From Hyalella azteca (lineage: Eukaryota > Arthropoda > Malacostraca > Amphipoda > Hyalellidae): a stretch of 64,000 bases of DNA. Shown in pieces: positions 24,561 through 36,260 of this stretch. Within the stretch, counting starts at the first letter, position 1. Each line of letters starts with the position of its first letter. A model generated the notes under the pieces. The model searched no databases and was not told where the DNA came from. It was given only the letters and a program-made list of their open reading frames with translations. Made by a program: the position numbers and the translations under genes. The stretch covers positions 186,001-250,000 of the forward strand of contig NW_025941636.1 of NCBI RefSeq assembly GCF_000764305.2. The letters run 5' to 3'.

Positions 24561-26785
24561 TTTTTATTAGGATAGCATCGATTCTTACAGTGCGATAAAC
24601 TATCAACCACACTTAAATGTGTGACAAGAGCCAGTGAAGTACTTCATTCAGAATGTGGGGACGAGTATTTTACTTTCATAAAATTTACCTTAAACCAAGG
24701 AAACCCATCTGACTATCCTGAACACGAAACCTAAGCTCTCATTCTACCTAGTCAACTACAAAGAAAGGCAAAACAAATATTGCATCGAAGTTGAATAATT
24801 GGCAGACTAGTCAATTACGACAGAAGACCCATCATTGCTATTCAATTACTGCAGAATATCGATGAACATCAATGAACATATTCCGAATATCAATGAACAT
24901 CGAACCAACAAGCAATCGACTAACATTTAAGCGCATGCGATGCAAATCAATAATTACATTTGCTTCGAATGCACGACCTCCACATACATCACTGAACTGT
25001 TCAATGCCACCATTTTTATAATTGGATATGATTCTATATAAAGGAAAATATGAGGGTTTAGAAAGATTTAAGAAGCTAAAAATAATGCTGTTCTGATTAC
25101 ATGCACAAGCCTTGGAACCAAGGATGCTGTACAAGAATTTTCACGTTTTATCATCATGATAGACAAATTTTTTACACTTAATTAGTTACTTTTACAGTGA
25201 GACTTTCGGTATGCCCACTTTCACACCGTTCTTTGATGTATAGCAAATAAATAAAGATATGATCAACGATAAGGAAAATACTTCACAAGAAATAGATTAT
25301 ATTGCAGATAAAACTATCACCGACGGAGCAATTGCAAGGAACATTCGCCTCACGCTATTATCGACATACAAAAATCTCGTGGCATATTTATCCTGCGTAA
25401 AGGTTCCTTCCCTTGGGATCCTGCGTCCTTGAATCTAAGAACCTCCTCGAGCTCTTCACTTAATTTCCCTCTGGAGTTACCGGCATCGAGCTCCTCTTTG
25501 GGGCCTTCATCTTTGAATAACTGAGCAAATGCATGATTTAATCAATCGATCTATTCCCAGTTACTGCCAGCTTGTTGGAAATATAAACAAGTCTATATAG
25601 TTACGTCGCATTTTCCTGCCTAGGTAGTCATGAAAGAACAAGCAGTTATGATGCTACACCGTTAACTACACGTTAAAATGCAACATTAGAAACAGAAAAA
25701 TATAACAGTTGTTCGCGCTGAGGAGTTACCAATTTGAGAGTATCCAGAGTATTGCAAAGCTTCCGCTGCCGGACGAATAATGAGTTTTTTGATCATCATT
25801 TCATGGGCAACAAGTTGTTCAATGTTTAACAAGAATGTCTTTCAAGGTTGAAATGCTATTAAAGGTCGAGCAGAGGTCTCATGAGGGATAACACTCTTAA
25901 CTTTAAAGTTTGCCAATTAATGACCTCTACTGCCTTCGTGTCTCATTAACGCAAACTTAGCGGATGGATCTTTTTTTTTTGAGCGCTGGGAAGAACGACG
26001 AGTTACGATCTCTTAGTTCATTGAGTCATCATATAATTGAAAATATAATAAAATAACGAGATATAACATAAGATTGACGTGAAACGTGCTTTAAGGTTAC
26101 AAACGAGTCTCATACTCTCGTTACAAGGAAAAAACGCTTAGCGAATTTGGGCTTATTTAATGATGGAAATCTCAAGAAAACAGATCTAAATTTCAGACTA
26201 ACATTCAACACGAACAAACTTAACGCAGATTAAAGGGTTGTAGGAAAGGTTAAATAGGTGAACAACTTCTATGAAAGCAATTGTGTAGTGCCGTAGTTCG
26301 GCACTTACGAGGATAAGGGAATTACGCGTGCAGTCATTAGCGATTACAATGAGACGGACTTAATTGAAGGTGAGGTATGCCGGGCAAACTCGAGTGACAA
26401 GCTGAGGTATTTTTTATCTGCAGGTATGAGGTTCAAGAATACCGGCACAAAACGTGTTTGGGGAATAACGAATCGCCTTTATGCATAATAAGCTTATCTT
26501 TATAGCTTTTAATTGGAAATTCGAATCATGGAATGTCACCTCTCGTTAATCATATGACGTGGACCCATAGTTCTCAAAATCTTCATAAATGACCGGAAAA
26601 TTTTAAAATCTTCTGTTTGCTGAAATCGTAAATAAAAGATTTAAAAACAATAAAATATCAACTTAATTCTCCATATCCAATGGATGAACGTATCCAATGA
26701 GAACGTATCGGAGACCAGCTCCATCATCAGCTCAAACTTCAAGAATTCAACTACAGTTCGTAAAAACCTAGCCATTAAAATATCG
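24561..26785. other. Stretch without a supported gene
   Basis: AT-rich. A 98-codon minus ORF at 24838-25134 and short ORFs elsewhere show no family resemblance. Confidence 0.5.
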
Positions 26786-26960
26786 ATAAAAAATAATTCA
26801 GCACTCACTGTAGTGATTGACAGAGAGCGCATTTTCACGTCGACGAAAACGTGAAGTCGCGGACAGACAGACAGACAGACGGACAGACGGACAGACAGAC
26901 GGACAGACATGACGAGCACAATAGCGCCTTTTTCCATAAATGAGAAAAATCGCTAAAAAT
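26786..26960 (-). mobile_element. GACA-core element, copy 2
   Basis: Same order of blocks as 17726-17889: TCAGCACTCACTGTAGTGA, AGCGCATTTTCACGTCGACG, an expanded GGACAGACAGAC core, GACGAGCACAATAGCGCC, and GAGAAAAATCGCTAAAAAT. The right inverted block has diverged. An ORF of 98 codons covering it on the minus strand is a shadow of the repeat. Confidence 0.85.
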
Positions 26961-28467
26961 AAAGGTATCGCAGACTTTGACTACAGCCACCGTAATAACA
27001 AGTCGTTAGTGGTAGTTAATCGAGAGCTTGTTAAGCATGTCATCATTAATTACGTGGAGTCAGGAGAAGCCCAACTTGATGGTTAATGCAAGTGCTTGAA
27101 ACTCCGAGCATAAGGGCTCTGTTACAACCGACGAAGCTGTTAACAGCGAGAGGCAGAAACTCTGCAGTTTCTCTGCAGTTAATTGCAATTAACTCTGACA
27201 TCGGATTCCACCCTGACAGTGCTCAGCATTAATGTGCTGTAAATCCAGGCAAATACGTTGTTAATATTAAAGATAATGCGTGGTATGATTTATTTCATAC
27301 AAACGTCTCGCTTTTCGGGAGCTCCGGAGGTAGATTCCTGCGTAACTTCTACGTCTATTTTTTTCTTGCAATTATTCGCAGTTCCGCCTGTTTTTTTTAT
27401 TGTTCATGGAGTTCGTTCATGCAATTATTTAAAACATATTCACAAGAACTGTTTTTAAAATTACATATTATTTAATACAATACTATAATATAATATTTTA
27501 TTATAATATTTATACATTTCCCACATTATATTAACTCATTGAATTGGTGAAGGTGGGTTTTCATCCATCAGGAAGCCATCTTAGGTTCCCATCCATGAGC
27601 GCCTTTCACAGTCGATATTTATATTTTGTTTGTTATTTAATTTTCGATGGAAGCTAAGTTGATTTTGTCTACGTTCATTATAAATGATAATTGCAAGGGA
27701 CACTCACGAGGATCCCTCCACACGAAGCGAAATTTAATTACACCGGCGAGCTCCACGAAAATTTAAGTTTCGAGCGAAGCCAGCAACCTATTTTGGACCA
27801 AAACTTTCGAGAGAATGAAAGTAATTACTTATCTAACCTGCAGCTCCCTGGAACGTGTAGAAGATCTTCTGGAAAGTGTAAAATGTGTAAAATAAATAAT
27901 GAAAATCCGACTGGATTTTGAAATTAGTAAAATGAATACGCATTGTATTCACTGTACGAATTCATTCACCATTCAGTGTATTCATTGTATTCATTGTATA
28001 CACATGAATAGGAGGAATTTTTTAGCAATATAATCTGAAGACGTTATGTTCGTCACATCTTTGGTTCGTCAAAGAACTCAAAGAAGGATCTTACAGCCTT
28101 AATATTCTTCTAATCAGGACTTCTGGACGAGCTAATTTGTTTGACAAAACTCGAGCAGGCATGGAAAATTAGTGGTGCGCTCTGAATGAGATCTCTTGCA
28201 TGATCTGTCTGATATATTTTATTATTCAAATTTACATATATTTTGTCTGATATTTTTTTATTTCTATTTTACAAAAGAAAAAACATAAGTAAAATAAATA
28301 ACAATGAACAAACAAATTTCCATACATAATTTGGAAAGATATATATTTTAAAATATAATTTTCTTTTCATGTTGTCTTTGAATTGGTGTAACAGGGATAT
28401 TTATTTAAGCTGCTCTCAGGCGTGAATATTTTTATTTTGTTCATACTACGAAAGTTTTTTTACTAAA
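26961..28467. other. Stretch without a supported gene
   Basis: AT-rich. The 76-codon plus ORF at 27691-27921 is hydrophilic and unrecognised. A short imperfect repeat of CATTGTATTCA occurs at 27940-28005. Confidence 0.5.
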
Positions 28468-28511
28468 ACCCTGAAACCCTGAAACCCTGAAACTCTGAAA
28501 CTCTGAAACCA
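28468..28511. repeat. 8-bp tandem repeat AAACCCTG
   Basis: Three units of AAACCCTG followed by about two AAACTCTG variants. Confidence 0.85.
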
Positions 28512-29527
28512 TATCCTCGAGCTGCTGCACTTCATGAAATATTCCAGTCTAGGCCAGCAGCCTGGAGGCAAATGGCCAACGCAACATAGAAGGGAGACCT
28601 GAAAAACTCCACAGTGTATTTCTCTCAGAGATGTGCTCAAATTTCGCATCTAAGACTTGAGAGCAGATACGCAAAGTTATCTAAAATTTTGATTTGAAAT
28701 AAAATGCTTTAGTTAATAAGAATCGCATAGAAAAACTAAAAGTGTCCGATCATAAGGACATTTTTTTACTTTCTAAAGGTCAGTGACAATTTCCTAGTAA
28801 TACTTTTTCTTGTTCTCAATTAGAACGAAGTATTATACGCATCAAATTGATTTTTCAAAGCTAAATTCAAGTTTGCTTCTAACAGTAAAACATGCATGGT
28901 AAAATTTATGTTTGAACTATTCCGGGAGCCTTGTAGAAGTTAAATAAACTCCATGGCGCAATGGTATTTTAGATCTCAGCCTGAATATTCACGTTGATTT
29001 GAAGGAAAAATAGTAAGAGTGTTTGCTGTGAAAAATGATAAGGCAGCTTGAAAGTTTCGTCATTAGATCCTGCCAAGGCCTACCACTGATTGCAGGAGGT
29101 GCGTAGCGAGCGCTTCCTCAAGAGGTCCACATACAGCGCGTCTAATTTGTTATGCATGAGATAAAATCTATGGGGAATAAACAATAAAAAATTCTGCCGC
29201 AGCCATAAATTTCGTAGAACTTTATCTGCATAGTCTTCTCGTTTGACGGTCATGTTGAATAAAATACATTTATACAGAAATCCGATGAATCGTCCCAGTT
29301 GACTGTACTGTAGTGGTATTACTATTAATAATAATTATAGCAGAATTTTCAAATATGGTCAGCAAAGAAAACATGAACACACAGGCTTGCTTTCCATCCT
29401 AGTAGGAAAACACGCGAGGTTATTTAGTTCGTTTAGGTAGGAAAAATTAACATCTGTTAACTGCCGTACAATCCGTAATATCTGTGCATTAAAATTATTC
29501 AGAGACATATCGGTACTAATAAGTAGT
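28512..29527. other. Stretch without a supported gene
   Basis: AT-rich with no recognisable ORF or repeat. It ends in a short (ATA)n run at 29528-29553. Confidence 0.5.
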
Positions 29528-29600
29528 GATAATAATAATAATAATAAATAAAAATAATATTATATTTTATATTAATATATTACCTTATATATAATATAAG

Positions 29601-29890
29601 GAGACAAATGCACAGTAGCTTTTGATGCGAATATGAAGTAAACATAATATTTTATTATATATTGTTATATTTCATTATATAATATTAGGGGACAAATGCA
29701 CAGTAGCTTCGTATGCGAATATTAAATAAACATAATATTATATCATATATTGTTATATTTCATTATATAATATTAGGGACAAATGCACAGTAGCTTTTGA
29801 TGCGAATATTAAATAAACATATTATATCATATATTGTTATATTTCATTATATAATATTAGGGGACAAATGCACAGTAGCTTCGTATATAT
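29601..29890. repeat. 85-88-bp AT-rich tandem repeat, 3.3 copies
   Basis: GACAAATGCACAGTAGCTT starts at 29603, 29691, 29778 and 29863. Each full unit continues with GCGAATATTAAATAAACATA and a long TATATTGTTATATTTCATTA tail. The fourth unit is cut short next to the transposase relic at 29901. Confidence 0.9.
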
Positions 29891-29900
29891 ATGCACACAC

Positions 29901-30215
29901 ACTGCCTGTATTCATAAAAGTATTCACCCACTGAACGATTGATGTACGACCAGGAACACGACCAGTGGGCGCGACATTAAACTGCCTCCTAAATGCACGC
30001 TGGGTTGCAACGATAGACCGGCCACTAGAAAAGTACACAGAGACTGCGAACGCGCGCTCCTCTCTCGACCACTGCATGGTCGCAACTGAACTGAGTGGAC
30101 GAAAAACTTCATAGCCCGCGCACCATATTGCGCATGGCGCCACCTTCCTAGGACTAATGGCCGCTACGTGGCGCGCAATTCAAATAAGTAAGTTCCCGCG
30201 CCGCACCCTGTAGTT
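29901..30215 (-). pseudogene. 5' fragment of a Tc1/mariner-type element (DUF4817 HTH)
   Basis: From the ATG at 30077 the minus strand encodes MQWSREERAFAV, SIVATQRAFRRQFNV and PGRTSIVQWVNTF. This is the pattern of the N-terminal helix-turn-helix (DUF4817 type) found at the start of many Tc1/mariner-like transposases in arthropods. Homology stops after about 59 residues at NTGS, where the frame runs into the 86-bp tandem array, so the catalytic DDE part is missing. The stretch from 30078 to about 30215 is the probable 5' non-coding end of the element, ending near GTGCGGCGCGGGAACTTACT on the minus strand. No functional protein is possible. Confidence 0.8.
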
Positions 30216-32141
30216 GTTGGCGCTACTGGCATGTGCGAGGCTTGTATCAGGGCCATCAATCAAACATTGAAATGAACTTGGCGAGAAGTTCCCTCGTTAT
30301 CGCATATTGCCTTATCGAGAGGCTTGGCAGAGCCGAGCTTGTGAATAGTTACGGGAAGATGGTTTGGGTGATGACTTGGTGGTCATGAATATGTTGAACT
30401 GAATTCAAGTTAAACATATCTCGTTTCATCGATAGCAATAATAATATAATAGGGTTATACGACCTATACGACCTATAGGGCCTTTCGCTTGAAACGTTTA
30501 TGTTCGCTGCTTATTAATAACAGTTGCATGTATTTGCTGAAATTAAGGTAATATTTATAAAATATTAATTATTAGCTGCCCAAATCAGCCGCTTTGGCAA
30601 AATGAAAATTTAAAAATCATATTTGTCAATCACTATTTTCATGCATGTAGATGAAGGTTTCAAAATAACGTACTCAATCTATTCTGTACAAAAACCAGAA
30701 AGAAAAATCCGGACACTTGAATCGTGGTCCAATTATCAGATTACTTTCTTCGCCGGTCTATAGACCTCTCACCATATAAATATTAGCAACGTGCACTCAA
30801 TTCGATTACCTGGTCATTCTATGAATCACTTCGGAGATTGCAAATAAACCTAGTTACAAGTAACATCTCTGATCACATGTTAGCCCCTGATTCTGGCACA
30901 TGTCTCAATTCGGTTACTGGCTTCTTTAATTTGCTTTGCATAGTTATGACTTGATCCGTTCCGTTCATCCGTTGTGGGTTGGCTACCATCTATCGCCCAG
31001 CAGACGCAGCTGAGTGAATGGCTTCATCAATCCGTGCCTTTGTCCAGGGGGCTTGAGAAAGATTAAATGCCAGGAGAGTCGAGAACAACGAGCGCCATAA
31101 AAAGCTAAGTAATTTTGAGTTGCGGACACACGCTTCTCGACAAAGGTAGGAAAATTTTGGCTGATCAAAGATCCTGCCATCTAATAACAAAAGTTTGTTA
31201 GCTTATATAGTTTTCGTTTTTAAATTAAAGATACCCGAAAATTTTTTTGTTTATTATTATTAGGTTATGTTAAATATATTGTCAAAAAACTATGTCAAAT
31301 TTCACATTTTCGATGCTTCTATTAGAGCGAGCGAAAATCAAATGAAATGAAGCACTTGACAAGACAGAAAATTCCTACAGATATAAGGAGCTGCTTCGAC
31401 TGCACATGCAAAAGCTCTTGACCTCTAGATGACTAAGATTCTCTAGATGACTAAACTTAACGAACTATACTCGTATGATTTGTTAGTCAGGCAAAAAGAT
31501 GACTAAGTTCGCACGCTCTAATTAGGATCTACTACAGCGTTTCTTTAAGTACTTGTCAATAGATAGTTTTTTGACTTTGTTGTAGTCAATGAACTCAAAT
31601 AAATGTTTATACTGGTATATGGAAAATTATTTAATCTTACAATCTTTGCCTTTGAACACTTGAGAACAACACCAGCTATTAGCTGCCACTTGCACTAGCA
31701 GAAATTTAATAAACGTCATAGCTTTTAATTGCCGAGGTTTTGTTAGTTTCACACGGGGATGTTATACTCATAGGTTACAGTTAATGGATGCGGCATGTTA
31801 GTTGCGTGAGGGCCAAATATAACTAAAATATGTTCCTCAATATTAATTCTCTTCATGGAATAAGTCTTTTTCGTTGTAATAACTCTCTTCTGCAATATAT
31901 TTACAATTTTTGCAACTTTCATAAAAGAGTAGGCTAGCTACAACAAACTTTTTCTAACGTGACACACAAAAATTGATGTTTAAATTGTTAAATATAATGT
32001 TTATCATGAAAACGGGATGGATTTTTATACAAAAATAGATTTAATTGCGCGTAAATGAATTGTTGAGATAAACATTTATGCCGGAAACACAGACGGCACT
32101 GCGGAGCGGTCATAAATCAAGAGCCAGGGACGGCACATCCA
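30216..32141. other. Stretch without a supported gene
   Basis: AT-rich and without recognisable ORFs or shared repeats. A minus-strand ATTAAA at 32039-32044 lies about 100 bp past the ORF that ends at 32142. Confidence 0.5.
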
Positions 32142-32444
32142 TCACGACTGATGGCACATCCGGGGACTGCTAAGCATGTCTTGCAGTGCGACGCTCGCGT
32201 CAATACATTGCTTCTGGTGAATTATTGCAGACTTAGTTCTTTCATTATAATACATGTCCAAGATTTGAATTATGTATGACATACACGATCCTTGAGAAGT
32301 TAATTCTGAAGCGAATATAAATTGCAGACAATTTTTTTGTGACATCTCGTCGCCGACGTCATGCAGTGTCAACCAAGTAATCTCCATAGCACTATTTGTG
32401 AACTCACGGATTGAACATATAAATGGAAACTGAGTGTCACTGAT
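32142..32444 (-). CDS. Candidate terminal exon, unknown protein
   Basis: A minus-strand frame is open from 32540 to a TGA at 32142. Within it a plausible acceptor (TACGGTCTCCCAG, AG at 32446-32445, preceded by T-rich sequence) would start a 303-nt exon exactly on a codon boundary. It would encode about 100 residues beginning ISDTQFPFICSIREF and ending DMLSSPRMCHQS. An ATTAAA lies about 100 bp past the stop. The peptide has no low complexity or repeat but matches no family I know. An ORF of this length can arise by chance in this DNA, so it is a weak candidate. Confidence 0.22.
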   Translation of the reverse strand: MSDTQFPFICSIREFTNSAMEITWLTLHDVGDEMSQKNCLQFIFASELTSQGSCMSYIIQILDMYYNERTKSAIIHQKQCIDASVALQDMLSSPRMCHQS

Positions 32445-32807
32445 CTGGGAGACCGTATTAAATGCAATAAAGTTCAGGCTGTTTAATAAGAAACGTATAG
32501 GAAATGAAAATTTTGGAACTTTGGAAAACTTGGAAAACATCGCTCATGTCTCTGCTATTTTCAAGTACATTAGTCATCAAAAAAGTATAAGACGCCACAA
32601 CATGACGAGACGTTGGAGCAGATCTAATTTAAATATTTTTTGGGGGAATTTTTCCATCTCTTGATTCTACTTGGGGAAATGCGGCCACGTGTTCAATAAA
32701 TTTAAATTTTAACGAATCTGCAAATTTGACCATATATACTTGTGTCTCTAAATGAAGTCAAATAGCCATAGGCCGAGTCACTTAAATAATATCAATACTT
32801 TTACATT

Positions 32808-33107
32808 TCACTGTACACATGAGACTACCTCATCATCAATTGAAGATAATTTGCTCGATAAAGTATAACATAGCCACCTCGACGGAATACTAGATCTGCA
32901 ATATTCGAGCATCTGTTGGCTTCTAGCCATACCAGCCATCAGCTTAGGCGATATTGCCATGTAAGACATCGCGCCTGTTTGAGGCTCATAGCAATACGGC
33001 AATTTGTGTTTATGCGGAGCGCAATACTCAGGCCAGCAATAATAACATTGCGGCAGGCTGGTCGCTGCGAGGAAGATTGCCACCAAAATGGCATCCCTGA
33101 GCGGCAT
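32808..33107 (-). CDS. Possible small secreted Cys-rich protein
   Basis: A 99-codon minus frame begins with an ATG at 33107 and ends at a TGA. Residues 1-20 look like a signal peptide: charged PLRD, hydrophobic AILVAIFLAA, then TSLPQ. The predicted mature part has seven cysteines (21, 24, 29, 39, 70, 80, 97). An acceptor-like TTCCTGTATCGCAG lies just upstream of the ATG, so it could be a first coding exon or a small intronic gene. No family is recognised, and the cysteine spacing matches nothing I can name. The opposite strand is also open for 77 codons in part of this region, which weakens the case. Confidence 0.28.
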   Translation of the reverse strand: MPLRDAILVAIFLAATSLPQCYYCWPEYCAPHKHKLPYCYEPQTGAMSYMAISPKLMAGMARSQQMLEYCRSSIPSRWLCYTLSSKLSSIDDEVVSCVQ

Positions 33108-33390
33108 AAAAACTTTCTGCGATACAGGAATATCCGCGGGCTAATTTGACGTATTGTCTTGAAATAAACTAAATGGCTAAAAATGCAGTGCCGTGCACTC
33201 AAGTTTGTCATAACTGTCGCACTAATTCCTCATAATGCGTTGAGATAATAACGATTTCCTGTGGTTTTTAGAATGGCGGAGAAAAAATCGGGTCACGAAT
33301 GAAACCGAGCCAAAGTTATCCACAATTTTATAATCTACGGTAAATGCAACTCAAATTTAGATAATTACTTAATGCACGGGGTATGTGCAT

Positions 33391-33562
33391 AGAAAAAAAT
33401 ATAACTCAGTACTCACTGCAGTGAGTGACAGAGAGCGCATTTTCTCGTCGACGAAAACTTGAGGTCACGGACGGACGGACAGACGGACGGACAGACAGAC
33501 AGACGGACATGGCGAGCACAATAGTGCATTTTTTCCATAAGTGAGAAAATGCGCTAAAAATG
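33391..33562 (-). mobile_element. GACA-core element, copy 3
   Basis: Well preserved: ATAACTCAGTACTCACTGCA, AGCGCATTTTCTCGTCGACG, a GGACGGACAGAC core, GGCGAGCACAATAGTGCAT, and GAGAAAATGCGCTAAAAATG. The block ACTCACTGCAGTGAGT is itself a perfect palindrome. Confidence 0.9.
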
Positions 33563-35012
33563 GAAAATTATTTCCCGAAATAAAATTTTCCGAATTTCAA
33601 AATTTCCGCCAAAATTTTTTTAGCCTGGATATTTACTTGTATGTGAATTTGCGATTATTTTCATTCATTTTCACATTTTCATCGTTGCAATTTTTTTCCT
33701 TGACTAACAGAACTGAATATTATTTTCAAAACACGGTCACCCAATGCATATATGACCATGTAATGTGTCTCATTAAAGCGTAAGGTTATAAAATAACACG
33801 AGGTGCTCTGGCCATATTGTTCTTTATCGTCAAAAAGTTTATGCTTGTTGGCTCAGAACAACCAGGCTTTCATTAAGATTTAATTATATTTCTTGCATGA
33901 GAAGAAAAACCACGGACACTTCAATTGCAGAGAGTCGAATGCAGATGACATATGGCATCACGAGCTTTTTTCACTTAAACAGGAGTAAGAAATGCGCCAA
34001 GACTGATAATAAATCTTCAGCTTAAGAGGAACATTGACGGCCATTTTAGTGTTATGGCACGGCAAAAATATTTAATAATGTTACTTCATTGCACACTGAA
34101 TTGATTTTCGACAACTGAAGTCAGTGTTATGAATCAAGACAAATTAAGGTTATTTCTCGAATTTTGAAAATTCCAAACTCCACTTAATTTTTTCAATATC
34201 CTCACGCCAGCAGAACTCAAATGAGCCCTTCACGTTTGTGCGGATTCCGTAGCTTCCGAAGCTTGATTTACTGCATGCCCACCGCAACGCAGTACATCAA
34301 TTGAATTCCTTCAGTCGGAAGCATTGAAACACAACAGGAAACTGTCAAACATAGACTCCATTCACTGGCAGCGTAAAACTGTTGAGATTAAAAGCGCTTG
34401 AATAATTTAAACCGAAACAAGAACTTCACTTGTTCTTCCACTTGAAACCTCAGCGAAGCTTTGAATAAATCCGCTTGTCAATGGAGCTGGTATTTCCGAG
34501 AGTTTTCCTTTCTTTTATATTGAATAAAGGTAAATTTGTAGACGTTTAGACTAATACATTTTTTCATATGAATGCATTTCGACGCATTTTCTTTAGCTGC
34601 GGCGAAATTGAATTTTAAGTCGCATTATGGACCGAAATTTATGCTTGGTTGTATTAAATTACTTTAATAATTTAAATACATTTCTTGTATAATATAAAGG
34701 CGATAATACTGTTCAGTAAGAAAATGCTCTATAAGCAGTAAAATTTTAAAGGAATATTAAAAAATAAAGATGAATGCATCCTTTCTAATGCTTATATAAA
34801 GCGAGCATCGTAAGTGACACTATGTTTTAAGTAGTGCATTAGAAAAATCTAGCACATTAGGAATATTTTAAAAATATGCCTCTGATCTTTTTCTATTGTT
34901 ATTTTTAGGCTTATTAAATGGCGGTGAATTATTTTGTACGGTCTAAACTTGAGAAAAATAAAAGTGCACTCGGGCGAGGCATTACGGGAGGCCGACTCTG
35001 GATAACGGCCTT
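33563..35012. other. Stretch without a supported gene
   Basis: AT-rich with short ORFs only. Confidence 0.5.
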
Positions 35013-35200
35013 TTTTAGCGCATTTTCTCATTTATGGAAAAAAGGGCACTATTGTGCTCGTCATGTCCGTCCGTCCGTATGTCTGTCTGTCCGTGATTTC
35101 ACGTTTTCGTTGATGTTGAGAAAATTGAGAAAATGAGTCACTTACTATCAATGAATCACAAATCTGTCAATCACTGCAGTAAGTACTGAGCTATATTTTA
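35013..35200 (+). mobile_element. GACA-core element, copy 4
   Basis: Opposite orientation to copies 1-3: TTTAGCGCATTTTCTCATTT, ATTGTGCTCGTCATGTCCGT, a GTCCGTCTGTCTGT core, TTTCACGTTTTCGTTGATG, then a degenerate right half with ACTGAGCTATATTTTA. The right side is the most diverged of the five copies. Confidence 0.85.
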
Positions 35201-36027
35201 TATTGAAATTCAGCTTGCGTGTGGTAGAAGGTGGCGATTCGTTAAACAATGACGAATAGAAACTGTCAAAAACTTACCTGTTAAAATTCCTCTCTATTGC
35301 ACAGGGGGATAAATGCGCCATTTTAACTCATGCTCAGAAAGATACGAAAAGCTAGTGGAAAAAATGGCTATAGAAGAGTGAAAAAAGATCCAAAACCTAC
35401 TTTCAGGCTCAATGCAAATAATGAATTTAATCGACTCGAATAAAATATTCTTATTATCCTCAATATCAAAGAGTGAAAAACCTTACATTTTGTAATAAAA
35501 AAGAATGCAACAAACTCAAATCTTTAAACAGTGCGGAATAAAGTTTTCAAAAGTTATACGAAAATTAGGATGAACTTTGTCTCCATGACAACTTAACTAT
35601 ATAAAATAGCAGACCGACGAAGTTACTATGATCCAAGTGGATATAAAAGGAGCAAACCACCCCTTTACTCAGAAATAAACTTCTCCCCCAGAAATATTTA
35701 TATACATTATTATGAAAAAGCTATCATGGTACGAAAAATCTATCATTAAATAAGATAGCAAGACAGCAATAAACCACCTCAATAAGTGGGCAAGACGAGA
35801 TATTTTGGCAGGACGAAGCTGAGGCCATTAATGACATAGTGTGAGGCAACAAAAAATCGAGAAACAAGAGTGAAAAAATCTGTATAAAAAGATCGCTATA
35901 AATATAAAGCAAAGGCCAGCAATCAAGGCATAAATCGATAAGAAAACAAGGCCATAAAATAACAAGGAAATCGGAATCTAGTTCAATGATTGACTAAGAA
36001 AATGAACAGCAAATGAAATTAGTGTCC
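35201..36027. other. Stretch without a supported gene
   Basis: AT-rich. A minus-strand AACAG|GTAAGT donor-like site near 35273 has no convincing exon in front of it. Confidence 0.5.
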
Positions 36028-36260
36028 ATAAACGTCGTGGGTTTTGAGAGGCCAATGAATATCAAGTTAAGGCAAGTTGATAGCTGTGTACATGAAGAGG
36101 CCAAGGAACGTAAAGACCTAGGCAATAAGTGGCCAAGGCCATAAGAGGCAAAGGAACATGACGTAAAAGCAAAAAAAGGCCAAGACCATAAGAGGCTATG
36201 GAACATGACGCAAAGACATTAAGAGGCCAAGGCTATAAAAGACAGAGGACACAAGATACA
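36028..36260. repeat. Degenerate AAGAGGCCAAGG repeat region
   Basis: At least six diverged units combine GAGGCCAAGGAACRT or AAGAGGCTATGGAACATGAC with CGTAAAGAC or CCATAAGAGGC. Spacing is irregular (about 20-35 bp). This looks like an old, decaying minisatellite. Confidence 0.7.

Noticed and set aside
26641..26937. 98-codon minus-strand ORF ending in RLSVRLSVCLSV-type sequence
   Set aside because: The repeat peptide is translation of the GTCC/GTCT microsatellite core of a GACA-core element.
29601..29890. CRISPR array
   Set aside because: Repeats are contiguous AT-rich 85-88-bp tandem units without unique spacers, in a eukaryotic genome.
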